Source: Paulownia fortunei (lineage: Eukaryota > Streptophyta > Magnoliopsida > Lamiales > Paulowniaceae). From it: a DNA stretch of 64,000 nucleotides. How positions within the stretch are numbered: position 1 is the stretch's first letter; each line of letters opens with the position of its first letter. The notes under the pieces are model-generated. The model saw nothing but the letters and a program-made list of their open reading frames with translations, was not told the origin of the DNA and searched no databases. Location: contig CM033115.1 of NCBI GenBank assembly GCA_019321725.1, forward strand, positions 14,084,673-14,148,672. Direction: 5' to 3'. This document shows, piece after piece, positions 35,531-46,569 of this stretch. The position numbers and the translations under genes were made by a program.

Positions 35531-36991
35531 CAATTTTTTTTATATATGTTTTTTTTTTCTTTTGTGGTTGGTCATTTTATTAAAATGCTCTACATGTGCT
35601 TAAAAGTTGCATGTAATTGTAAATATTTTTATATTTTTGATGCAATTAATATTGATTACATGCAATATTATTACTTACGAATGGTATGGGAGTTGACATT
35701 TTTTGGTGCTTATTTTTATCATGTGATGTTTTTTGTCTTATTTATTTGAGAGATAATGAATGTAGATGATAGTAATGTGGTATCCTAGTTTTTGTTAGAT
35801 CGATTTAATAGGTCTTCAAAAATATAATTTTTTTAAAACATGTATTACTGATACCATTTTTTTGAAGGCCATGTATTTTTTTAGGATATATTTCATTAAT
35901 TACCACCATAAACCAACCATTATCTCGACACGAAGCTCCAAATTTCAACCCAAGTTTATTATTCATATTGTGATGTATGTAATTTTTTTTATGGACATTA
36001 TTAATTTTGTTCAGGGATTGATAATTTTTGTAGTTATTTTAATTCTTGGGAGATGATTACTAGTTTTGGTAGCAAATTTTCAATCTCATTGAATTGAAGA
36101 AAATTATAAGAACTCACATGAATCAAGAATAAAATTTTTAAACTAATACCTAAGTTTTGCGCAATTAATTTAGAAATTTTAGACCAATTCATCAATTTTA
36201 TTTTAAGTCAATTGAGTATGAAAATGGATAAATTTTCTAATATTTTTGCAATTTAGATGTTAGACAATATGCTTATGGACTAAAAGTAATGTTTGAGATT
36301 TAATCTGTTTAAGTCGTAAACAAAAGAATATGAGTTGCTTAATATAAGTCTTTTTTCAAGTCTATGAGGTGAAGAGAAACGGATCTAGTAAGGTTTCCAC
36401 ATATGACTTGGAAGTCATCGAGGGCATGAAATATAATTTCACATTAGTTTTCAAGGATAAAAGAGATATTTTGATGGCTAGTTTGGATCTTGGGACAACT
36501 TAGGTCATTGGATCCTACGTAGAATTCATATCCACCAAATTTTTTTAAATTGTACCGAGCCTAGAGATACCAAGTGGGTCGCATAAAAGGAATGCATTAA
36601 ACTAGCTTGGTTAATTTAGTAAATATGAGCTAATTCATGAAAGTAAATGGACCCTAATAAAATTATTTTCTTCACTTCAAATTATAATATTTTGTGATTT
36701 TTTTTAATATTTTGTTTCTCACCAAAATCCAAGATCAAATATAATATAATAAAAATTAAATTGAGAAAAGCTAACCAAACTCACCACTTAATTTCATTTT
36801 TTCATAAGATTACAAAGATGTCTTGTCCTACATTAATGTGGGAAATAAAGTTAAAAGGTTTGAACTAGAGATAATTCTATGCAATAATGGGTCCAATAAT
36901 CCACATGCATAGTCAACTGCACGCGGCAGACACCAAAACTACACTGAAACCATTGGACCAGTGTTGCATAGCATTTCCCGTTCGATCATCA
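35531..36991. other. Intergenic DNA and BURP gene 3' flank
   Basis: Short open frames here are AT-driven. The last 100-150 bp (36,850-36,991) probably hold the 3' UTR of the minus-strand BURP gene. Nothing else is supported. Confidence 0.5.
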
Positions 36992-38047
36992 TCACACCGA
37001 CTCGTTACCAATCCACGCAAGATCAATTTGTGTGAACCAGTGGCATGCCTCGCCTTCTCCAGGCCCGAATTTCAGTATCTCAAAAGCCACATGATTCTCA
37101 GGCCACGGAGATGTATCCATGTGGCATATCCCGAGCATGGTATTAACAGGAGTCGCCGTCTCAGGATCGACAAATTCCACTGCGTATAAACGAGTCGAGG
37201 AGAGGGAATGGCAAAAGTAAGCTGCAAAGGGAAGAAAAGCCTCGTGACAGGCCACGATTTTCTCGGCAGCATATTTCTTGATCTTTCTGATCATCAGCTC
37301 AGTGCTCGATCCTTTCGTGTTCTTGGAAGTCAGGGCCAGCAGCTTTTTCTCCCCTAACGCAAACTTCGCGAATTCTACCATTTCCTCCAGGGATTTCGGG
37401 CAGCTTTTCGTTTCGCCCTCTATTGCTGCAGCGCTGCAGTAAGAAAGAGTAGTTTGTATCGTTTCTTTCGTCGTTCCAATGGCTGACAACTCAGGGAATA
37501 CTTTAGTGATGGCCTCATAGGTTAGGGAAATCTTGGACGTGATTTGAGGGGGAAGAAAAGCTCGATCGGGGAGGGATTCTTGCAAGTTTGGGAGATGAAC
37601 GAGGTTCCCATTTTTTAGGGTTGAGAGCCTGAAAAAGGAAAATGGATCTTCATTTTTCTTGACCTGATGAAAAAAAGCTGCGGAATTGCCATATGTTTTC
37701 TGTGTAGTGTATGTATTTGTTACTTTCTTGGCATTGCCGAATACAGAGGTGCAAGCCAGTTTAGCAAGTGAGCAGAAATTGGCATCAGCTGAGAATTTAT
37801 CATTCTTGGAAAGTATATTGCTGTAATAATCACAGTCATTTTGGCTCAAAGGGGACAGTTTTTTGAGGATGGCTTTTGGTATTTTGTTTTGCACATTTTC
37901 AGACCAGAATTTGAGTTGGTCTGAAGCAATGGCTGATGATGAGGAGGCTGAGCAATAGGAGCCAATAAGGTAGAAAAATAAGTTAAGAAAAAGTGAAAGG
38001 GAAGTGAATGAATGTGAATTTGCCATTTTTGCTCTTGCAAATTTCAC
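36992..38047 (-). CDS. BURP-domain protein, short polygalacturonase-1-beta-like type
   Basis: A single open frame of 351 codons. The C-terminal BURP signature is complete: CH at 267-268, 279-280 and 308-309 and CHW at 335-337, giving CH-X10-CH-X27-CH-X25-CHW. The domain begins near residue 138 (FFRLSTLKNG, then LPDRAFLP). The N-terminus is a signal peptide (MANSHSFTSLSLFLNLFFYL from codon 8), so the protein is probably secreted to the cell wall; the ATG at 38,026 fits this better than the first ATG at 38,047. Residues 45-104 (FWSENVQNKIPKAI...DANFCSLAKLACTS) match the N-terminal part of PG1-beta-type BURP proteins. Those usually carry a long array of FXXY repeats between the two parts; here only about 35 residues (104-138, with TQKTYG) lie there. 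Family members modulate pectin degradation or stress responses, and some BURP proteins cyclise peptides with copper. The exact role is unknown. Confidence 0.92.
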   Translation of the reverse strand: MKFARAKMANSHSFTSLSLFLNLFFYLIGSYCSASSSSAIASDQLKFWSENVQNKIPKAILKKLSPLSQNDCDYYSNILSKNDKFSADANFCSLAKLACTSVFGNAKKVTNTYTTQKTYGNSAAFFHQVKKNEDPFSFFRLSTLKNGNLVHLPNLQESLPDRAFLPPQITSKISLTYEAITKVFPELSAIGTTKETIQTTLSYCSAAAIEGETKSCPKSLEEMVEFAKFALGEKKLLALTSKNTKGSSTELMIRKIKKYAAEKIVACHEAFLPFAAYFCHSLSSTRLYAVEFVDPETATPVNTMLGICHMDTSPWPENHVAFEILKFGPGEGEACHWFTQIDLAWIGNESV

Positions 38048-38087
38048 TTCAGTTTATTTTCTTGTGCAGTTCTGAAATGATCGACCA

Positions 38088-38096
38088 TATTTATAC
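38088..38096 (-). promoter_or_regulatory. TATA box of the BURP gene
   Basis: TATAAATAT on the minus strand lies 41-49 bp before the first ATG (38,047) and 62-70 bp before the second (38,026). With the usual 30-bp spacing, transcription would start near 38,060. This leaves a leader of only about 13 nt for the first ATG but about 34 nt for the second, which also favours the second start. Confidence 0.65.
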
Positions 38097-38099
38097 ACG

Positions 38100-39980
38100 G
38101 AAGTTGGAAGGATAAAATTCATCGGGAGAATAATAAAATCTTCATCGTGATATTATTTCATATCCTATCTCCTTGTTGACATACAAAATTACAAGCAACT
38201 TGTATTAATTTTGTTCTATCGTTACTAAACATGGATTCCAGAGAGTTGGTATTTTTTTGTCTTTTTTTTTTATTTTTTATTTTATATCTTTGTCCTACTT
38301 AGTAAATCCTTTCAAAAGTTAGAAACATTATTTGTGTACGTCTTGACTGAAAATATGGAGGTTGATAGGGTTGGCCGCAGGAAATTAGGCGAATGTTAAG
38401 GGGGAAAATGTCATTCTTCCCAAAAGAAAAAAATGGTTAATTCAAAATTACCCAGGCTAAGACGAATCGCTATCGGCCACACTTAAATTTAAAATAAATA
38501 TTTTAACACGCAAAATAAATGTTGGAAATAAATTTTGCCGAAATGAGAAAACCAAGAGAAATTAACAAAGCACGTAAATTGTTCACTGCTCGTGCTGTGG
38601 CTTTCTCTAAAGTCGAAACTTGAAAAAGATAAATTGCCTCCAGAAAAATAAAAACGCTAAGAAAATTCAAAATTTTAGTGTCTCACCTAAATAAACAATC
38701 GGTGAATATATAACATAGTAAAACAAATTACATTCCAAGTTGAACACATGAAGAGAAAAAAAAAGAAATTCTCCATATTAGTAATATCAATTGGAGCATT
38801 TTTTTTACTTCAAATGTACTTTTTTATAAAAACAATAAATATTATTAATTTAGGTTTATAATATATCCTTCAACTCAATAAAAATATAATAAAGAAAAAC
38901 TCCTTCTCAAACATCAATATACAATTAACACATAAATTATACCTCTTTATGAAGACATTGTGTATTCATGATTAAGTACTTAGCATTCTACACATACAAT
39001 GTTTACCTTGAGTTGGCCAAATATAAATATTATTTTGTCTTATTCTTATATTTTTAATGCATGAGAACTAAATTAGAAAATATGAAAGGCTATACATAAA
39101 TACATTACAAAATTTCTTTTGAGAAAGTGGGATAGTATATCTAGAGTTTTTCTATTTTTTTTTTCAATTATGCACATGTGTGGCATTCATTCAGGGCTAT
39201 ACTCGTACATATAAATCATATGACTTTACAGAAAATAAGAAAACTATAATTTTTAATTTTCTCAAACTTTTTAATTCGATTAAAACTCGTTCAAATTTAT
39301 TTCAATTAAACCAAGTTTAAAATATAATTTTTAAGAAATAATAAAAATTCAAATAAATTTAAATACTAACATATTAAATTCGACTCAATTTATTTGTACA
39401 ATTCGATACAATTCATTTGTTTCATTTGTACCGAATCAAATATCAAATATTCAGGTTGAAATACAATACATTTGACACAGTAAATCTATATGTATCCCCG
39501 GCATAAATGGAAGAGTATAAACAATTATAGGTTTCTAAAACTAAAGCATCTTAATACAATAATATGGTAAGTCAGCGCAAATCCCGATTTTAGTTGTCAG
39601 TAAAAATATATAGGATAAGAAGACTGAGAAATATCGTTAAAAATATTGTCTTGAAGACTGAATTTACACTGTCCAAGACTTAACAGCTGGTATGCAAACT
39701 AAATGAGATTTATAAAGAGAGAGTGGGATTAAATAAAATGGATTTAGATCGTATAAATTATACAATGCAATAAAGAGGTGTACTGCATATCTTAGATCTG
39801 TTTTTAGTGTTATTATTAATTTTCCAAATGTAATTTACATGATAAGATAGTTTTATACCAATAAATTAAGTATTTTATATTGATTATTCAATTGATTTTA
39901 AATAATTTATTAAATTTTATGTGTATTTTGATTTATTATAGAATAATTTTTCAAAATGTAAGTTAAGAAGGAAAATAAAT
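38100..39980. other. BURP upstream region and intergenic DNA
   Basis: No gene is supported. The first few hundred bases are presumably the BURP promoter. At 39,250-39,480 the text is rich in 'attcgattaaaactcgttcaaatt' and 'caattcgatacaattcatttg', as in old dispersed repeats. The phrase 'ttagatctgtttttagtgttatt' (39,796-39,818) resembles the LTR end at 50,324, but the similarity does not continue. Confidence 0.5.
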
Positions 39981-40083
39981 GACAAAACAAGCTAAAAATA
40001 TGAAAAAGATGAAGACATACCGCGTTACGGGCATTCCATTAATCCGGGATATGGTCTAAAAATGAAGAAAAACAAGCACAAAG

Positions 40084-40170
40084 GTGCATGTTGCGGCATG
40101 TCAGTCTAGTAACTAGCATGGCTCAACATAAAAACATGCCCCAATATGATGTGAGCATGCCCCAACATGG
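40084..40170. repeat. GCATG-rich near-palindromic cluster, LTR copy
   Basis: It contains GTGCATGTTGCGGCATG, an interrupted ACATGCCCCAATATG and GAGCATGCCCCAACATG. These are variants of the motif seen at 42,683-42,835. The cluster lies within the putative 5' LTR. Confidence 0.65.
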
Positions 40171-41344
40171 TCATATTTCCTGCACGCGATCTACTATACT
40201 TATCACCTAATTTTAAGGGAATAAATGATATATGATGAGAGACACTTGAACTAGGTTTTAGGGGCTAAAAAGTGTGTCAAAACAGAAAGAAAAATGAAAG
40301 CTAAAAAGAAGGGAAATTATGGCTAAAAAGAGGAGATAAGATGGCTAAAAAAAGGGAGTGACAACTTGCTAAGAAAATGGGAGAGTTTTGGTGGAGATAA
40401 AAAGGGGAGAATAACTAAGAAGAAGGAAGGATGATTTTAGGGGTTTTTAGAAGACTCTTGGGAGAAGAAAATTGAGGATTCATCTTGACAAGTTAAAGAG
40501 AAGATTTGCATCAACCAAAAAAGTCATTTTTGGAGACAAGGAGAGATTCAGCTATTTCTCTCAGTTCACAAATTGGTGAATAATTTTCATGTTCTTTTTT
40601 ATATATTTTTTGAAATTTTATTCATCCATGATGAACCAAACTTTTATTTCTAGAGGATGATGTAACCTTATTGGTCATATGTTTTGAGTTCCAAACAATA
40701 TTAGTTCAAGTTATTCATCTTGTTTGTGTTATCTTGCTTTGTATTGCATCTTTATTATTTGACCATTAATTGAGATTGTTTGATGTATGAAATTCAATAT
40801 TCAAAAAAGATAATATTTTACATGATCATAAGGATAACACAACATAAGAATCATAGAGTTGAAAATTTTATGAAACCTTTGAAATTTTGAATAAGAATTC
40901 ATTGAATTTTTGTAGAGTTTTATTCTTGAATTTTTATTGAGATATTGAAATTCATGTTAGAACTCCTAATTAATTCGGCACTCGAGAGAGGAATTGATGA
41001 GTTTAGAAATTCTTAACTTACATGTATTGTTGACTTGAATTGATATGTTTTGGAAGGAAGAACATATGTGATAATAAGGTGAGTTATTCCTATAGATTAT
41101 CTTGCTCATAATTTATTTGTTATATTGCTTTTAATAACTCCACTTTTGCTTTTGCATTTTTTATCTTACTCTACTTTATTTATCAATTATCACTTGATTT
41201 TGTAAATAAAATTGAGACTATTTAAACTATGGTACTTAATATAATTTTTTATTACAATTCTTGTGAACACGATACTTAACTCACCGTTATATTAAAACTT
41301 AACACCGTGCATTTGCGGCTTATAACATATTCACGAATAAGTTT

Positions 41345-41362
41345 TTGACGCTATTGTCGGGA
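41345..41362 (+). other. Primer-binding site of the Athila-like element
   Basis: TTGACGCTATTGTCGGGA is a degraded form of TGGCGCCGTTGTCGGGGA-type sites found in Athila and Tat elements. It lies at the expected place after the LTR and before gag. Confidence 0.72.
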
Positions 41363-41599
41363 ATTGTTTTATCATAATTGCATCAATATTGTTATGACTT
41401 AGTCTTAATTTTAGTTTAGATTATTTTTACTTTCTTCTCATATTTTGATGTTGTTTTGCCTTGCATTGAGTTATATATATTTGTATGCGTAAGGCTAGGA
41501 GTCTTGGGGAGATAGATACTAATAGCTATCAATGACCTTCCGAGAAGTCTTTCATTAAAAAAGTTGCCGGTGTTCTTGAGGTAGATTTATTTACATAAT

Positions 41600-42480
41600 T
41601 AGTTGTACAAATTTCTGTTCTTTCTAACTAATTTGCAGTTTGGACTTCTAATAGAGTTTCTCAAGGAATGGATTCCATTGACATCCACTAGCACTTCAAT
41701 TATAGAAATCAAAGATAAGAAAAATGCATCATTGGAAGATTTTCTAAGCACTTTCATTGGTGAGACAAGAGTCCGATTGAATAAGAATGAAGCAAAGATA
41801 GACAACATTGAGACTTAACTGGGGCAGCTAGCTTCAAGCTTAGAAGATCAAATGATATCAATGGAAACTCAAATTGGACAGCTTGCTATTGAAATTAATG
41901 CTAAAAAATATAAAGAAAACTTTTCAAGTGATATGAAAATCAATCCAAGAGAGGATTGTAAAGTCATTAAACTTCTCAAGAAAAGCAAAGTTGTGTTAAA
42001 CTCTATAGTGGATGAGGAGGACATCCTCTCACAACAATAATAAATGGAGTGCGAAACTATTGAAAAGTGCAGTACCATCTTGTAAGAGAACACACCTCAA
42101 GTGCTTACCAATTCAGGGAGTTTCATTAGTCCTTTTTCAATTGGAGACTCTACTTGTGTAATAACATTATGTGATCTAGATGAAAGTACTAATTCAATTT
42201 TATTATTTAATTTCAGGAAACATGCACTAGATAAAGCAAGGCCTATTAGGATGACTCAAGATATGCTTGTGCTCTACGGATTTTTTTATTTTTAATATGA
42301 AAAAAGATAGGTACATCTTTACCATGTTTGAAAGACCATTCGCAGTAATAGGGGATACACTTGTTGATGTCTAAAAGTCCCTTGATGCTACTCCGGATTA
42401 TCCTCACCTTGTCTATCAGGAAGGATTACCTATACTCTTAGAGTACACAAAGACTTGGTATGATAAACACTTATTTTTAG
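41600..42480 (+). pseudogene. Athila-like gag end and protease, broken
   Basis: The frames at 41,603-41,818 and 41,852-42,040 give the C-terminal gag signature: METQIGQLAIEINAKKYKEN followed by NPREDCKVIKLLKKSK (family form NPRE.CKAI.LRSGK). A stop splits the two. From 42,101 comes the retroviral-type protease region, FSIGDSTCVITLCDLDEST; family members have the catalytic ALCDLGASIN. The text continues in other frames to SGRITYTLRV near 42,440. Several stops show the copy is dead. Confidence 0.8.
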
Positions 42481-42682
42481 ATCCGAGATGAGTAAGGAAA
42501 ATAGTTAGGCTGACAATTATAAACCAAGTACTTCTTGGGAGGCAACTCAAGCTCTATTTTGTTATTTTTGTACGTGTTGCTTTATTTCTTATTATTCATG
42601 TATTGTTTCATATCATGATTATTATTCCTTAATATTTTACTCATTTTTGCAGGTTAAAGGCAAAAAATTCAAAAAAAAAAAG

Positions 42683-42835
42683 AGCATACCGCGACATATA
42701 AAGGGCATGCCGAGTGCATGTCGTGGCATGTCCTTTTGGCCTGGAGCATGCCACGACATAGGGTAGAGCATGCTGTGGCATGCAAGTCCACATGGCAACA
42801 TGTTGTGGCATGGTTTGAGCATGTTGCAGCATGTG
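42683..42835. repeat. GCATG-rich near-palindromic cluster, internal copy
   Basis: About six to seven degenerate copies of a roughly 16-bp unit such as GAGCATGCTGTGGCATG, GAGCATGTTGCAGCATG and TGCATGTCGTGGCATG. Each is close to its own reverse complement. The minus-strand frame through it gives a run of MPRHAL/MPQHAL-like peptides, an artefact of the repeat. Confidence 0.8.
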
Positions 42836-43524
42836 TGTTTGATAGCTTTTAAAATCCGAAGGAAAGCCAAATTCTTCACAACTCTTCTAAACAAAACCAT
42901 TTTTCTCTCAAACTCCAAACACCCATTCCCTAATTTGTACTAAATTCTTACATTCTAAACTAATTAGAAAGTGCTTCATCTTATATTTAATCATATCAAC
43001 TCACTTCTAATCAAATCAATCGGTGGATTTTTGAGAAATCAACCTAGAAAACTCAATTTTGGGAATTTCTTCACTCACATTCGAATTTCAACCAATTCTT
43101 GCCAAATTTGCGGTAAGTCTTCAATCTCTTGAGCTTGATGTTATTATTGGTTGATGAATTGATGCTTGGGGATTGAGACATTGTGCTAAAAGTTCAGATT
43201 CTCTTGAAAATTTAGTTAAGAACTTTTTACAAATACTTGATGTGCATTGTAATATTGAGCTTAATTCATTTTTTCTTATGAACATTGCCAATTAAGTTGC
43301 AATTTTGGTGATATAATGCTTGAGCTTTGATGTTTCATCATCCCTAATGAATGCATAGTCAATTTTTTTTATCAAAAATAACAATTTCCCGTATATATTA
43401 CATGAAATGATTGGTAGATGAATTCAAACACTCCATTTTCATGTCAACCTAACTTTGCAAAGGAAAGTGATGTAACATTACATGAAATGCTGATAGGTTA
43501 CTCTCAGTTTTGGAATTTATTCTC

Positions 43525-43970
43525 CTTACATGAATTTTGCAAATATGGCCCTAAATAAATCAACAAGAAAAAGCAATGCCCCGGCTGCTGCTTCATGTGA
43601 GTGCTGAGATGGAGAAGAGATACTACAAGCTTTGTGAGAAAAATATGATCACAGAGAGGGGCATTCATCCCAATTCTTGGGATGATGGGGACCTTTCCAC
43701 CATGAACAGAGCTAAGCAATGGGTATACCTTACGACACAACTTGAACCGGCAGTGATTGAAGTTGTTTGGGAATTTTATGCTAATGCGGGAGAGCATGAC
43801 CACCGCCAAGTCTTTGTCTGGGGTAAGATGGTGTCCTATGATTAACAAGCCATCCAAGATTACTACCGTATCCCCAACATCAATAGAGAGAAAATGAGAA
43901 AATTCTTGGTCAGGCCATCAGACTTTGAGCATGTAATTCAAACCCTTTATGAGCCTAGCACCGAATAGTC
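43525..43970 (+). pseudogene. 'Putative plant transposon protein' ORF of the Athila-like element, broken
   Basis: The frame starting MALNKSTRKSNAPAAA (43,537) hits a stop near 43,600. The adjacent frame continues SAEMEKRYYKLCEKNMITER (43,576-43,845), with PAVIEVVWEFYANAGEHDHR and QVFVWGKMVSYD, then a stop and AIQDYYRIPNINREK. REFYAN...V.V.GK.V.F followed by I...Y.LPN is the signature of the plant transposon-protein domain (Pfam Transposase_32, to my knowledge PF20167). Its function is not known. Confidence 0.75.
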
Positions 43971-44215
43971 AAAATTGATGAACAACTATAGCCACTCAAA
44001 CAAATTTCCAACATCCAAACTTAGTCGCATAGGGAAGGCATAGTACTACTTCATTTGTACAAAGCTACAACCGATCACTCATTAATTCACATTCTCCCAC
44101 TGCAGAAAAAATAGGAATATTTGCAAAAAGAGAATCTATAATCCTAATACTAAAGATAATTAAGTTCAGAAACATCCAAGCAAATATTCTAATATCCTAC
44201 ATAACTTAAATAGTT

Positions 44216-45620
44216 TCAAATCATCAACATAAATATCAGAAAATTCTTAAAAAGAAACAATTCAAGCAAATAAAAAAGCCTCAGATTCATCTCCAGCAGC
44301 AAAATCATCTTTCTCATAATCAACTTTAGCATCTTCTTCTCCCTATTTTTGACTAATTGATGGTGAAGGAGAATCATCCCTAGTTGAATTTTCATCATCT
44401 TCACTTGAATCCTTAAAAACAACCAGAGAAGAGGCACAGAGATATACCAAAAAGATGTTAGCCTCTTTTCCTTAGTTTGGTAGAATAGTTTCTACTAACT
44501 GACCTCTTTAAGCTCCTTTTTAACATGCTAGAGGAAGGCTAGCAAAACAGTTGTCACAACAAATGCAGTGCTGGAGCTTCCTTTTTCCGATTGTGTCTTT
44601 CTCTTTGCCTTATTTTTGAGATCATCAGTATGTGTCCTACTAAGCAACTAAGAGGAGACAGTGTCTTCCGTAGTGGGTCCAGTATCTAAGTATGTTTCTT
44701 CTTGAGTCCTTGTGATTATAACAACTTGTAAATAAGACGAGGAAATGGAAGAATACCTTTATGATTTGTCTGCCGAATGATAATGTCAAAGATCAATTTT
44801 CCTATGTTGCTAGGAAAACCTGTCCCAATGCAAAACAAAACAGTAGTTTGCTCCTTCACAATAGTAGTGGTATTCAAGATTGGTGTCCAGTTGTTGATAC
44901 TTATCTTATGCAACAAAGCATACTTCAAAGTGAGTTTGACAGCAGGAACAACAGAGGTATTAGGCTATTCAGTAACTTGACCACCTATCAACTCAAAAGA
45001 AATCATTCCAAAATCCTCAGGAAAAGCTATATATTCTTGGTCAGATAAACCATAAGACTGATTGATCACTTGAGGCAAAATCTATACATTTTGTTTTGAA
45101 CAAAAACCTTTCCAAACCCATGTGAGTCAATGCCCTTAGCCTTCTCAAACAAGTTATCATAAAATTTATAAACCACAACTCTCACATATGGTGCAGGTTT
45201 AGTTACAGTTCCCAACAGTCCCTTTTGTTTCAACAATCCTCAATTTTTCATATTATAACCAGTCAATAATTTTTTCAGAATGATTTTTTCGTTTAGACAC
45301 TCTCTTTTAGAAATTTTTATTCTCAGCTGAATAAAAAAAAGAAGAGAAAGAATGACCTATCTCATAAAGGGAATCATACTCAACCTTCTCCCCAATGACG
45401 TCTGTTTGGGGAGTACCTTTTTGACTGAATTCTGAATCAGAATCTGAAGTGTCCATGACTTGGGCATTCTTATTAAAATTTGATTATCATCAGAGCATAG
45501 TCAGCTGAGTTTTCTCATCGGGGTCATATGTAGGATCATCAACAACCACTTTCTTTTTCCCTTTATCAACTGCAAGGACTTCCATCAAATAGGGAAATCC
45601 AGAACTAGAGAAAATGGGAA
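44216..45620 (-). pseudogene. 'Putative plant transposon protein'-type extra ORF, broken
   Basis: Minus-strand frames in order give a Lys/Asp-rich N-part (MEVLAVDKGKKKVVVDDPTY, then DTSDSDSEF), a middle with YVRVVVYKFYDNL and KVFVQNKMYRF, and a C-part SINNWTPILNTTTIVKEQTT ... GFPSNIGKLIFDIII (44,716-44,928). These follow the plan of the same plant transposon-protein domain as at 43.5-43.97 kb on the other strand. Stops and frame changes are frequent. It lies after pol, where Sireviruses can carry an env-like or unknown ORF. Confidence 0.66.
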
Positions 45621-46560
45621 AAAAATAAAGGAATTACGATTTCAGTTTTTGAATGTCACAACAACTCCCAAAGTTTAATTCATTGAACCATACTCCAATC
45701 CCTGTGTAGCTGCTCAATAGTTTCCTTGGTTTGGAAAATTCCCTAAAACAAGATTTCTACTTGCATTCAATATCAATCATTAAATTAGGGAAATTTTCTA
45801 AATCAATCTGTGAGCATATTTTGTTGTAGCAGATAATTTGAAACTAGTTCCATATTTATCCAAATCTCTTGTGATGCATTTCCAAGAACACACGAATTCC
45901 TAATTTATGCTTAAAAAAAATATCAAAATACATGAATTTTGAACATAATAAAATATGTCATATATTTTAAAAAATCAAATCTTATGTCTTAAGATCCGAG
46001 AATCTTTTCAAACATACTTGCAAAAGAAAATTTTGATTACATTCCAAATTCAATTCCTCAAATATTTTGAGTGAGATGTTTTATGTATTTTTTTATATAT
46101 TGTAAAATACTCTTCTCTCTCACATTTGAATTGGATTTAGCCACTTAGTAGCTTTCACTCTATTCCAATGGTAGCTATTTTCTCATGAAAAAATAATTTA
46201 TTTAAATCATAAGATATAAGATAGATTTTTACATGGTTAGCTCCACGTTATTGGATAGGTAGCTTTTTCTATCAAAGACTTCCAAATAAGCACATTATAT
46301 CAAGGAACATTTGATAGAACGTTTATCTAAATTTTAGAAAGTAGTTATGTTCTAATAAGATTCAGTAGACTAAGACTTCAAAATTTGATCATTTAAAATA
46401 TATGTTGAACACATGTAGAATGCCTAATACAATTCCTATCACGCTATGCAAAATATGTTCTAACAACTATTGATTTGTTGCAACATATATAGATGAAGAT
46501 GCAAGCAATATGATTGCAACAAATTCTCTTTTCTTTATGTTCATGCAATTAGATCACATA
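45621..46560 (-). other. Non-coding stretch between pol and the extra ORF
   Basis: No coding frame is supported. Two TTGCAACA octamers (46,478 and 46,514) lie at its right end. A 3' LTR or polypurine tract was not identified. Confidence 0.45.
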
Positions 46561-46569
46561 GATTCCTAG

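Larger units (their letters stand above)
39981..44100 (+). mobile_element. Athila-like Ty3/gypsy element, internally deleted
   Basis: On the plus strand: a 5' LTR-like region (about 39,981-41,338, left edge unresolved), a primer-binding site at 41,345, the end of gag, a protease remnant, then the phrase 'cttcttgggaggcaactcaagc' (42,531-42,552), which typically follows pol in Athila-type elements. After that come a leader with a possible intron donor ('cggtaagtc' near 43,110) and a second ORF. Reverse transcriptase, RNase H and integrase are missing between about 42,490 and 42,530. No 3' LTR was found; the right end meets the minus-strand Sirevirus-like element. Confidence 0.75.

Noticed and set aside
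39796..39818. 3' LTR of the Sirevirus-like element
   Set aside because: Only about 23 bp resemble the LTR edge at 50,324; similarity does not continue and the Athila remnant lies between.
42683..42835. CRISPR-like array
   Set aside because: Units are short, degenerate, not regularly spaced, and the setting is a plant retroelement.
42637..42918. Minus-strand frame rich in Met-Pro-His peptides
   Set aside because: It is explained by the GCATG-rich repeat and lies on the opposite strand to the surrounding element.
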